Made by a program: the position numbers and the translations under genes
Notes under the pieces: generated by a model
What the model was told of the DNA's origin: nothing
Databases searched by the model: none
What the model saw: the letters and a program-made list of their open reading frames with translations, nothing else
Part shown: positions 1-10,120 of the stretch, in pieces
How the letters are laid out: every line of letters starts with the position of its first letter
Numbering within the stretch: position 1 is the stretch's first letter
NCBI GenBank assembly: GCA_021464415.1
Contig: JAKCWG010000856.1
Location: 372,001 to 436,000 of the forward strand
Direction: 5' to 3'
DNA length: 64,000 nt
From: Lonicera japonica
Taxonomy: Eukaryota > Streptophyta > Magnoliopsida > Dipsacales > Caprifoliaceae

Positions 1-70
1 CAGTGTGTACAAAAGTAGTTCTTTTGGCAAGAATGCTTTACGTGCCTCAAAAGAGAGTAAAAAAATAGGG

Positions 71-160
71 TTTGTTGCGCAACAATCCTCCCTGGATCAA
101 GGTTTGTCACGCGACAAATAGGTACAAGGACCATTTTTTTTGCTATAAATACACCCATCT
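71..160 (+). promoter_or_regulatory. Promoter of antisense PMD gene: palindromes plus TATA
   Basis: Two near-palindromes, TTTGTTGCGCAACAAT (71-86) and TTTGTCACGCGACAAAT (103-119), precede a TATA box TATAAATA at 144-151, with CT-rich leader sequence after it. The same motif family recurs in front of the second PMD gene (12904-12973) and in the U3 of the Tat LTR at 14372. The arrangement is seen directly; promoter activity is inferred. Confidence 0.6.
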
Positions 161-187
161 TCTCTCCTTCATCCCCACACCATCACA

Positions 188-1437
188 AATGTCTTCTTAC
201 TGCACAAATTCTGATTTTTCTTATGTCGAAGCCCGAGATGCCTTGGTATCTTTTGAGAATGGTTTGAATTTTGGTGCCTTTAGCCCTTTAGCAGCGTGGG
301 GTTATCAACTTATAGATTTCTCTTTTTTGTTAGGTGCTTCGATCTTCTAGAGTCCTGTGGATCATCTTTTTTCTTCGGGTTAGATGGGCTCTACCCGACT
401 TACGAGGAATTCTCTTGTCTTCTGCGCTCCGACACACATCTCTTGATGGCTGTCTTATAAAGGACATTGGTTTTCAGGATATGCTGATTGCCTTGTTGTC
501 CATTCCCCAATAGGCATGCGACGGTTTTATAATTAAAGGTCTTCTCAATCTTCACAAAATGGTGAGGTTATTTCATCATTATAGGGACAGAACCTCCTAT
601 AGTACGGGGCATACGGCGGCGGCCCAGATCTGCCTGGTCTCAAACATGCTGCTGGTGATGGGTTTTTCCCAAGTTAATTCGACTATCCTGAGTTTGATAT
701 ATCAAGCTAAAAACTGATAGTCCATTGTGCCTATCGTTCTTGCAGAGACTCTGAATGGACTGGATCCTATTCGGGGTGGATCCTCGACTTTCTTCAGGGG
801 GAGTTCGCGTCTTCTCTATATGTGGCTATTTAAACGCTTTCGTTCTGTGGGTTTCAATGGAGTGCGGCTGGACAATCCGACTCATTTCTTTCATCGGCCC
901 CTTTTTGGTGCTTTGATCATGTCTTCCTCTGATTGGACGACGTGGGTCTCAGAGAATTTTCGCGCTATCCGGTGGAACATTCCATGGTGGAAGCTATGGG
1001 TGATGGTGTTTGGTACATGTGGTCAGAACTATGTACGGCTCTAAGGACTCTGGTTCACTTCTTTCTATATCTTGGGATGTCTTCTTCAGCAATTCAACAT
1101 ACCTCAAGATATCCCCCTAGGTTTAAACAATTTCTCTTATGAGCTTAAGTTTGTAACTCCGCATGTTTCTCTATCGTAAAGAGGATATGGCATGTCCGAA
1201 TAATTCGACAGTTTAACCATGCCCGTTTTGGCATTACCTAGCCCATCTGGGCTAACATCATTCGTTCCCGTTGGCAATCATTAGAGGAAGAACTGATCAA
1301 TGACCCTTACCAGATGGAGTGGTTCCAATTTATGGATTCTGAGTCTATCGAGGAAAATATCATCTTAGCGTACCAAATCCTGGATGAAGCTCGAATCGAT
1401 TTGGCCACTGAGGACCCTGCCTGGCCGGTCCCTTAGG
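188..1437 (+). pseudogene. Plant mobile domain (PMD) protein remnant, extra gene of a minus-strand Tat element
   Basis: Reading-frame pieces match the layout of plant mobile domain (aminotransferase-like) proteins. There is an N-terminal piece with FGAFSPLAAWGYQLIDFSFL (about 260-330), a middle piece starting PIVLAETLNGLD with GSSRLLYMWLF (727-840), then SSDWTTWVSENF and IPWWKLW (about 920-1010), and a C-terminal piece ending near 1437 (LINDPYQMEWFQFMDSE). Stops and frameshifts separate them (for example near 350, 717 and 1042), so it is dead. Tat-lineage gypsy elements are known to carry extra ORFs between pol and the 3' LTR, often antisense. Here the gag at 4384-5760 is on the opposite strand, which fits. 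Family recognition is by eye; a profile search with PMD/DUF7745 models would settle it. Confidence 0.6.
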
Positions 1438-1748
1438 TTTTTCTGCATCTTATGTTAGCAGATTCCTTTGTAACCTTCGGTGTTCTGAACCACCATTTGA
1501 ATAATGTATGAGAGCCTGCTTGATCTTTGAACGAAAAGTTTTTCATTAAATGATTAAATCGGACCTGAAGTCACTTCTCAGGTTGCTTATGTTCCCCGTT
1601 TGATTTAAAAAACACAAGTTGAGTTGGGGCTCAGGTTTACGTAGTTCTTAGCTATAAATGCTACATTTATTCGTAATATTTCTTCAAACCATCTATATTG
1701 ACTGGGGAGTGTAGTAATTGTCCATCTAAGTCACTTCTTAGTGCGAAT
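1438..1748. other. Non-coding remnant between PMD gene and solo LTR
   Basis: No gene or repeat recognised. The position fits the 3' part of the antisense PMD unit of the minus-strand Tat element, cut by the LTR insertion at 1749. Confidence 0.4.
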
Positions 1749-2727
1749 TGTAACACCCCTGCCTTAATCTACAGGATAACACCTGTAATTAAGACCTAAA
1801 GTGTCACTAACCCAACTTAGTAGGAATAAGATATGTGTATAAGAACAATATAAATCAACAACAACATGTATCCAAAGCAACGACAAGCATACGGTGCAAA
1901 AATTGATACCATAACTTATAAGCATGCATCACAGATACACATGATCAGACCAGATGAACAAAAATATATATATAAACAGTTTTCGGGCTAGCCATGGCTT
2001 CCCGGACAACAATATTTATTGCAAAAGAGAACTACAGTATCAGAGGCTTCTACTTCATCCCCGAACTCGTTGTCTCTTTATCCCCATGGGACTCGTGAGT
2101 ACCTGTAATAGTTTTAGAAAATGGGGTGAGCCATACGCTCAGTAAGGGTGAGTAACAACGAAAGCATCATGTGTAAAACATAAATCAATTTAGAACCATT
2201 TATTCAATAAGCAATGCATGCACATGCCAATGCAGGTTACCTCCCTTATGTCAACCATAGAACCACTTTGTCAGAATATATCCATACCGAGCCAGAATAG
2301 AACATGGGCATGCCCGCCCGAGAGAATAATCCGATAATGATCATAAGTTGGCCCATCGGCCCCAGAGAATATCAATAGACCATAATCGATTTGGACCACA
2401 AGTCCGCCAATACTATCAAAGAAACAGAATCATCAGTGCTTTACCGTTGTCTAGATTTCAGGGCTACAAACCACTGGCTCTAGACAGCCGATGCGTTGCT
2501 GGCCTCCGAAGGTTTAGGGATTTTCAATCCAAGGGCACCAGGCCCCACTTATTTTCCATCCCGGTAGGCACCAACCAATACATAATTCCTTCATAATCGA
2601 AGGGCCACAACTGAATCATATTCGGATCCATACCAGGATCATATCACAAGGGCCACAACCAAATCATATCTGGATCCATACCAGGATTATATCATATCCA
2701 GAATAATATCATGATCATATGAGCTTT

Positions 2728-2750
2728 CATCATCATCATCATCATCATCA
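2728..2750. repeat. (CAT)n microsatellite
   Basis: About seven CAT/ATC triplets within the solo LTR. The poly-aspartate ORF read through it on the minus strand is not a gene. Confidence 0.8.
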
Positions 2751-3469
2751 ATATGAGAGATACGCCTCATATATCGAGCCATAAAAATAGTACACATATC
2801 CCAAGAGTCTCCAAATGATTGGTTGACATAATGATAATATGTATGATATGCAAAGCATGTTATTTCATAAATACCAAGCAATTTATGCCATATCCACTCC
2901 CATAAATCTCATACCATATCCCTTAATATGTATAAACCATCAACAATTTCATTTATCCGCAAACAACATGTACACCACCAAGGGATACCACATATCGATT
3001 AAATAACACTTTTTAGTAAGTGTATTGGCATATCTTGCACCAAATCATTCAATCACATCTTTATAAATCATAAAAACAACATGACCACTTTCATCTTCAA
3101 GTTTCTCAAATAAATAGTAATCAAGAACAACGATTCTTGAATAATAAAAGCATATTGTCAAGTTTTGAAAGCCATAGAACCCTTACCTCGTGTTTACTAG
3201 CCGTATGGAAGAAAGGAAGATGAGAATCCAAGCTCTCCCAAAGAAATCCCAAGGAAGAAGACGATGAATACCGAAATAGAGGAATATTTGAGTGATTTAG
3301 AGCAAAAATCTTCGATTGGGAGTGAAAATGAGCAAGAATCGCTAAAAAACTCTTTACTTTCTCTCTATAACTCTCTAGAAGGTGGTGGAAAATTTTGGGT
3401 CAAAAATGAAGAGAAAAGGAGATAAAACATGCTAAAAACAAAGTAAGTCGGTGCAGTGTTACAGGTGGC

Positions 3470-3630
3470 GGACCGGTACGCCAAAAAAAGGGTACCGGTC
3501 CACAGCCTAGATTTCCCCAAAAATTTAAACACTGGACTGCTATGGTAAAAACTGCATACCGGTTCGTAGCCAAACTTTTCCCATAAATTCATGCGCCGGA
3601 CCAGTATTTCAAAAATCCAATACCGGTTCA
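3470..3630. repeat. Three ACCGGT-type hairpins in LTR U3
   Basis: GGACCGGTAC (3470-3479) and GTACCGGTCC (3492-3501) form ten-base perfect arms around a short A-rich loop. Two further imperfect units follow: GGACTGCTATG with CATACCGGTTC, and GGACCAGTATT with AATACCGGTTC. The same three-unit set occurs in the related LTR at 16947-17106. Confidence 0.75.
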
Positions 3631-3964
3631 CGAGTACTTTTTTTTACCAACTTGTTTTGGCTATAACTTCTCGCTCGATACTCTGATTGAGATGTTCTTT
3701 ATATCCACGAAAGGTAATTCTAAGATCTATAATTTACGGAAGGAGTGAACAGATAATTTCTAAAATCATAATTTCCACATAAAATAAACATAATTCACAT
3801 TAAAATAAACACCAACTGTTACACAAATGATGAATGGAGAGGCTAGTTTTTAGAGAGTTGTTCAGGTCTTCTTGTAGACAACCTTAGTACATATATCCTC
3901 GGCATCCTCAATGTGTGTGAATGATGATGGTGGGGATAATCTTCGAGGAGCTGTTGGAATCTTC

Positions 3965-4110
3965 TTGTCGACATCCTTTGCGCATGTTTCCTCGGCACCC
4001 TCAGTGTATGTACCCTCGGCCACTATAATGTATGTACCCTCGGCACCCTCAGTGTATGTATCCTCGGCACCCTCAACACATATTTCCTCGGCCCCCTCAA
4101 CATGTTTAAT
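3965..4110. repeat. 24-bp minisatellite
   Basis: About six imperfect copies of a unit like CCTCGGCACCCTCAGTGTATG, giving Ser-Ala-Pro-Ser-rich or Glu-Gly-Ala-Glu-rich translations on the two strands. It lies just downstream (minus sense) of the Tat gag remnant. No protein domain is recognised. Confidence 0.7.
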
Positions 4111-4383
4111 GTAGCTCCACGCTCTTTGCTTTAGATTCGCCGCCCATGTCTTTTCAAGAATATTATTGAGTTTAAGCAGAGGCAATTATGAATTAAAGAT
4201 ATTCAAAAGAAATGATTCAATTTTATTAATGAAATAAATGGGTACATTGATAAGAAATCCCATATTCTACCCTTAACCCTTACAAATTCGCTCCCTTTCT
4301 CTTTTAATTCCTCCTATCTCTAAGATGGCTCAAGTAAACTGGATCAATAATGTTTGCCTCTACATAGGTCTTATTTAGTGCAT

Positions 4384-5760
4384 TAACGGGGCGTAATCTT
4401 CCCAGAATCAATCAAGTCTTAGATAGCATGCTTCAAGGCAGAGCAATTATCAGTGTTATGTCCAAATCCTTGGTGGTAAGCGCAGCTTTTGTTGGCATTC
4501 CAGCTAGGGGGAGCTAGGTTGGGGGTGCACGAGGAGCTAGCGGCTGTAGAATACCCTCAGCTTGTAGTGTGGCTACAGTCTGACTTAGTGAAGTCGATAG
4601 GCATGAAAGGGGAGGTCATTCTTTTTACTGTTCTGCTTTTTCGGCCCTTGCTCTTGTGGATAATGGAAGATGGTTTGCCAACGAGGACTCGAGCTTTGGT
4701 AAGACCAGACTTGATTGATGGTCGGGGTGATATTTTTGTATTGAGAAGAGGCTTTCTCAGCCTCAGTAGCTTGGGCAAGTTCTTTATTAGTCTTATTAAG
4801 TACATGCATCAAGGCCTTGTATCGGTCGAAATATTGGTGACCCATGTCGCTTCGGATCTCGGGCTTAAAATTCTTGACAATTATCCCCAACTGCTCTTTC
4901 TTAGGCATTATGTCGACTAGTGGAGATGTTAACTCCCTCTAACGAGTGATGAAGTCACTGACATTCTCGTTTTTTCTCTATTTCATCATCTCGAGATTCT
5001 TATGGGTTACTTTGAGCTCCTCATTGCACTTATAATGTTCCATGAACTCCTTCACTATACTTTTTCATTCGGCTACCCAGTGCTTTTCTAAACTCAAAAA
5101 CCAACTGTGGGCTGGTCCGGTGAGATTTTGGTGGAAACTTTGAGACAAGTGGTCTTCTTTCAATCTGTACAATTGCATGGTACGAACATAGGCTCTGAGG
5201 TGCAGGTGAGGTGAAGTGTTCCTTGAGAACTTCTCAATGTTAGGTAGTTTGAAACCAATCGATAAATGGACATCTTGGTAAAGAGACAGGTCTTGGGGAT
5301 TGGCGATGTCGTCGGCCTTTTCGGTAACCCTTTGGTTTAGGGCTTCCATCTGATCTTTAAGCGTGATAATGCCCTCATTCTCTTTGGTCCGATTGGTGGC
5401 ATTCTCAGGGTATTGGCCCTGGTTTAGATCTATATTGGGGTTGGTTATGTTCAGGGTTTAGCCAGGCAGCTTCAGGATCTTGCACTGGTGGTACATCAAT
5501 GTTGGCAGGGGCCATTGGAAGTGGGGGTTGATGTTAGGGAGGCGAATGTTAGGTGTAGCTACTGGGCCTTGGGTTTAGTTGTCTTTGGCTAGGTATGGAC
5601 TTGTATTGGGTTGGTTTGGTTCAGCAGGTGCTCTGGAAGTGATTAGAGTATCATGACGGGCTTAGGTGACTGCTTGGTGATTCTTCACGATGGCTATAGA
5701 TTAGGTCAGATCTTGGATTAGATGGTAGAGATATTCAAGAGTTAAGGCACTATCCTCAAT
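4384..5760 (-). pseudogene. Gag remnant of a Tat-lineage Ty3/gypsy element
   Basis: On the minus strand, pieces of a plant gypsy Gag read in order: MEALNQRVTEKADDIAN (from 5349), a core with HLHLRAYVRTMQLY and SFHQNLTGPAHSWFLSLE, then MPKKEQLGIIVKNFKPEIRS (from 4908). A knuckle-like CAYHQGFGHNTDNC lies near 4440-4490, followed by KHAI, a stop, and DLIDSG. This is the usual Gag order for Tat/Ogre-type elements. Frameshifts and in-frame stops separate the parts. Neither protease, reverse transcriptase nor integrase follows before the PMD gene, so pol appears deleted. The Gag start was not resolved. Confidence 0.75.
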
Positions 5761-7034
5761 TTGTGGGAGAACGGGACCAGGCAGCGGATTTGCTGCACAA
5801 GAGGCTTTGCCATGATTACCCTCAGTATTGTTTACCCTAGTTTAATTGATTGGTAGCTCGGTGTTGCGATGAAGAGGCAAGATCGGTAGTGAGTCTAATC
5901 TCGTTAGTCGTCTGGTTTGATCTCTACCAGCCTAGTTGGCCAGTGTTAGCAGTAGATAATATGAGAGGGGCCAAGAATGGGGAGAAAGGAATCGGGGATT
6001 GACCGAGAAATCAATATTTTACCATGGGTTGCATAATTCTCAAAAAACTATGACTCGACAGGAAAATAAAATCGAAAATCACTTTTTGTTGTTTAGGCGA
6101 AAACAGACCGACAGCAACAACTTGAGAGCCCCGTGGAAAGGTTTAGGGTAGGAATATACATTCCTGGGGTGCCCTTATAACCTTCTGGTTTTGAAAATTA
6201 TTTTGAAAATCTTATTTTGGAAAACGACTTATTTTCGAAATACATTTTGCAAAACATTTTGAAAATCGGGAGGTTCTCTCCTCTTAGAGTTGCTTTTCAT
6301 GGAAATAGTGATAGGAAAATTCACACTAATGGTTCTAAGTGAGGAATTTCTACGGGTGGGGATTGAACAGCTTCCGGTCGTACTTGCCAAACCAAAAGTT
6401 GGTATATATGACAAGGCCTTTTGTTCACTAATCTCACGACCGACGGTCGAAAACATGTCTAAAAACTTACGTGTACTAGGCTGACACATCCTATAAGCAA
6501 GCGTGGTTCGAAGGGGTAAGGTTTAGGTTCCCTCCTATTTGGCTAGTTCATGCTATATACCCCAAAGGCGAGTACGTGCAAGGACCTTTTGATATACGTT
6601 CCGAGTACGTGAGTGTTCTCGTGACTCGATATACCTGAGTTGGTACTTGGCCAAGGAGAGTGGAAATAACATCTTTCGGTTTATGTTGACCCAGACGAGT
6701 CAATTTCCTACTCACTAAACAGTACTTCCGGGTAAAATAGGATAATTTCACACTCGCGATAATGCATGATAATAGTGCGTGCGTACAAAATAACAATTAT
6801 GGAAGTACATTATGAAGAGTGCTTTAAGATTTGTTCGAGTATTTTTTAATTTTATTTACGAAAAGATTTTTCTCAAACAATTATAAACAAAGAATGAAAA
6901 GGAAATAGGGTACCCACTTAAATCGCATATATGTTATCCTAAAACTAAGGCCGAAAGGAAAAACACGTAAATAAACTGAAACGATTATCCACGCATATTC
7001 TACTCTTGTTTAAAGTCAAATCCTCTTAAAAATA
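5761..7034 (-). other. 5' leader of the Tat element
   Basis: Between the primer site and the recognisable Gag there is about 1.3 kb with no convincing coding region. Short ORFs here (for example around 6229-6489 and 6548-6796) show no family features. This fits an untranslated leader or a decayed N-terminal Gag. Confidence 0.5.
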
Positions 7035-7052
7035 TCCCCAGTGGAGTCGCCA
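7035..7052 (-). other. Primer-binding site of the Tat element
   Basis: The minus strand reads TGGCGACTCCACTGGGGA one base after the LTR end TCTCACA. This is the primer-site sequence I associate with Tat/Ogre elements (thought to pair with a tRNA-Arg 3' end; from memory). It fixes the 5'-LTR boundary and the strand. Confidence 0.7.
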
Positions 7053-7053
7053 C

Positions 7054-7970
7054 TGTGAGAACTCGCGTTTTTCGACACCAGATCCCATGGCGGCGATTCT
7101 TCCGATTTTTTGGTTAATTTAGAAAAACAAGTTTATTTTTATTATTTTTAAAAAATGTGTTAATTTAAAGGAAATTTAGAGGTGCCAGTTTGTTTAACTA
7201 AACAAACAAAAGTCTGTGTAAAAGAGAAGCATTTATGAATTAAACGTTCTCTTAAACACAAATATTGCGAAACCAGATAATTTAAAGGTCCGGGGATTAA
7301 GTTACAAATCGGGAAGGTGTTAGGCACCCGATTCGCCTTTTGATCTCTTAAGTAGAATATGTGTGTAGTTATAATCAAATATTTTCATGTTTACTAATAT
7401 TATCGCACATCAGCCACAATTTTGGAAAAATATCGGGATTTTGGGGTAGGGGTTGAAGACGTATGCTTCGTACTTCGCCCTAACAATTTTTAGAAGTTAG
7501 TATGTGTGTGTGGTTTGAAATAATTTTGGATAATGATACATAACAAAACATGTGTTTTTAACAAAGTTCAGAACTTTTCAAAAGCTAATTCAATTTGGAA
7601 TTGAATATCCGGTAATCCTTGAGATTTTATTCGTCAAATAATTTATAACAATTTAATTTGTTAAATTGGCACTTGATTAATCCAAAACTCTCATATTGGA
7701 TATTTAGGTAAGCAATATGATTTATAGATTCAATTGGGTACAAACACTAATTAATTCCTTAGTGGATTGAGACTGATAAACTAGTATTTAACTGATAAAA
7801 TTTTATGTCCAAAAAATGATTTTAGCCCATTCGACACCTTTGGTTTTAAAAATAAAGTTCAAATATAAAATTTGGATTGATTTGGAGACAAACTGGATAC
7901 AAATACTAATTAATTGCTTAGAAGATTGAGACTGATAAGCCAGTAATTAACTAATAAAATTTTGTATCCA
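7054..7970 (-). mobile_element. Truncated 5' LTR of the Tat element (R/U5 side)
   Basis: On the minus strand the block ends ...GTTCTCACA. It contains the conserved Tat U5 text GGGTGCCTAACACCTTCCC (complement near 7310-7330), also found at 15826 and 43699. Its upper part contains a TTTATCAGTCTC-type segment shared with the LTR at 41954. The U3 side is missing: at 7971 the sequence switches to a copia LTR. Confidence 0.75.
7736..7970. repeat. Two-copy duplication, about 160-bp period
   Basis: A segment near 7736-7813 (containing CACTAATTAATT and GAGACTGATAA) is repeated at 7896-7970 with substitutions. It lies inside the truncated Tat LTR. Confidence 0.6.
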
Positions 7971-9413
7971 ATAATTTTCTTATTGGTTTGGATATGTTAT
8001 AAACTTGGTTTTGCTATTTTAATAAGAATCTTTATGGGCAACAGTTGCATTATATTATTTATTTAAATATTGTGCATGTGTGTCTTTTATTCTATATAGT
8101 AGATGATTTGGTGTGTAGAGTATAGCTTACACACAGAAGATCATAGCATCGGCTCTTGTGGAATATAAGTTTAATGGTTCACAGTCTTAGATGGAATTGA
8201 ACACCCATCGGTAAGATTGTAGCACAAGTTTTAGTAGTTTATCGTTACTACAGAAAACGGTATAATTTTAACTCGTTGTGCTAGTACACTTTGTGTGTAT
8301 TGAATAGGACCAATTTGGGTTGATTGTTTTTATACTGACTATATAAAATAATTTAAAATCCCATGGTTATTATGATTACTTATACTCTTAATCTTGAAAT
8401 AATTAATATACATATATGTAATGTTTGTTGTTTTGATTCATTAAGAGTGAGATTCATTTATGGATCAATAATCTTCGTGAATTGGATGACGACACTATAT
8501 GTATGATGAATATTAATTATTGAAGCAATCCACGTCCCGGTATAGGGATTAATGATAGCCCATTAAAAAGGTTATAAGTTTTGATCATGTCAAACCCTGC
8601 ATGTGGATTATGTTAATCTGACATGTCAAATAAGTTAAGTGGTAGGCTCAAGGATTAAGAAGTCATTTAAATATAATTGTCAGTAATTTAATTTAAATGA
8701 CGGTTATCTGTAATCTTAAGGTGGGGAGAATAATAAGTATTTAATAACAAGGAACTCAAAATATAATTTTGAGATAAGGACGAGAGTGCAATTATAATTC
8801 TTTATTGGTGTGAATTATAATTTATGGAAGGAATCAATTCTTAATCGAATTAGGATTCCGGTTTTCAATAGGAAGCCCAAACACTTATTTCTCCTTAAGG
8901 TCCCTATCATAGCTTTATATATACGCCGGCCTTGTCTCTTCTCATTATTGCAATAATTCTCATGAGTTAGGGTTTGTTCTATTGAGAGAGGAGAAAATCT
9001 TGGTGATACCTTAACCCACACTGGGTGCAAGATTTGATGGCGGAAGGAATACGATAGAAGGTCTTTGGGTTTTCGATACTGCAGTCGTAAATCAATCGTA
9101 ACTTTTGATCGCACCGTTGGATCGGGCTAATTTTTGGATATATTGTTCGGAACGCAAAGTTACAAATATTTCTCAAAAAATGAGGACGATCAAAAGTCGT
9201 TTCGATAGCAAAAATGATCGATTTTTGTAGCCGAATGAGAATTGAAAAATCTGATTAGATCGCAATCTGATGCTTTCAAACCCTAGTCTCTTGATATGGA
9301 TCCTCTACATGATCCACAAAGGTGAAATCCCTTTATTCTTATAAGGTTTTAGCAAAAGTTTTTTGTTCAATCTATATGTAATATCAAACGATCCTATATT
9401 TATGTTTCCATCA
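7971..9413 (+). mobile_element. Copia LTR, third copy, lacking its first ~22 bp
   Basis: From ATAATTTTCTTATTGG to ...TTTCCATCA the block matches the two LTRs of the copia element at 49967-61906, in the same orientation. The terminal TGTTAGAATGATATAC is missing. The left flank is Tat LTR and the right flank is Tekay-like LTR, so no target duplication can be read. This points to a rearranged junction rather than a clean solo LTR. Minus-strand ORFs in it (8815-9114 and similar) recur in all three copies only because the LTRs are homologous. Confidence 0.85.
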
Positions 9414-10120
9414 GTAACACCCCTGCCTTAAGTTACAGGGTAACACTCGTAATTAAGGTTTGGAGTGCCATTAACCCATCTTAGATTAACTAAAATGGGT
9501 GTATATATAAATGCACAAAGAAATTCAAACAGTAATATCATACGTGTCAATCGGCAAGATATAAGATGATAGTACTGTTCATAAACATATATACATACAT
9601 ACATACAACCATTTTACAAACCAATTGAGTAAGCTCAAGATAATATACTACACTTCGGGCTAGTCGTGGCTTCCCGAGAGAACATACACATAACAAAAAT
9701 GAGTCTGAATCAGAGCCACTAACTCATTCCCTGTCCCGTCATGACCCTTTCCTCTATGAACTCGTGAATACCTGTATGGTTTTAGAAAAACGAGATGAGC
9801 ATATCACTCAGTAGGGAGGATAAAATGGTACAACCTTGAAAACATTTATTAACTTGTTACTCTAAGCAAAGTAAACTTTTTCAAAAAATAATTCAATCAT
9901 TATCTGTAGTATTTCCTAGACAGCTAATTCATAATGATGCATGCACGTGCATATGCAAGTTACCTCATTTTGTGTCAACCCATTTCCGAACCTTGACGAT
10001 ATATGCCAATAAGCGTCCTGGACAAGATGGCCTTATATAATCTATTCGCTCCAAGAGAATGTAACATAAGCATAGTTTTTGTTAGCCAGAACCCAAACTA
10101 GAATTTCATTATAAAATCTA
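9414..10120 (-). mobile_element. Tekay-like LTR, left part
   Basis: Starts GTAACACCCCTGCC directly after the copia LTR (the first T is missing) and runs parallel to the solo LTR at 1749 (shared text such as GGCTTCCCG and GCATGCAC). It breaks off around 10120, where the truncated Tat element begins. The other half resumes at 16123. Confidence 0.7.

Larger units (their letters stand above)
1749..3823 (-). mobile_element. Tekay-like Ty3/gypsy solo LTR (about 2.1 kb)
   Basis: The block begins TGTAACACCCC and ends TGTTACA, so its ends are inverted repeats. Flanks are CGAAT (1744-1748) and CAAAT (3824-3828), a five-base target duplication with one difference. The first 70 bases are closely similar to the starts of the blocks at 9414, 40002 and 49903. 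The last two are LTRs of an element whose pol is on the minus strand, so this LTR is read on the minus strand. There is no internal region, so it is a solo LTR. It carries the ACCGGT hairpin set (3470-3630) upstream of a CT-rich leader in minus-strand sense. It sits inside the minus-strand Tat element, between its gag and PMD parts. Confidence 0.75.

Noticed and set aside
2687..2881. ORF with a run of aspartates
   Set aside because: Produced by the (CAT)n microsatellite within the LTR.
4489..4920. 143-codon plus-strand ORF
   Set aside because: It is antisense to the Tat gag remnant, whose motifs (including the CX2H...HX4C knuckle) are on the minus strand.
7035..7052. Possible tRNA gene fragment
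   Set aside because: The match is only the tRNA 3'-end complement expected of a primer-binding site; no cloverleaf surrounds it.
8815..9176. Minus-strand ORFs repeated at 50906-51103 and 61384-61608
   Set aside because: They recur because the copia LTRs are homologous; frames and lengths differ between copies, so they are not conserved proteins.
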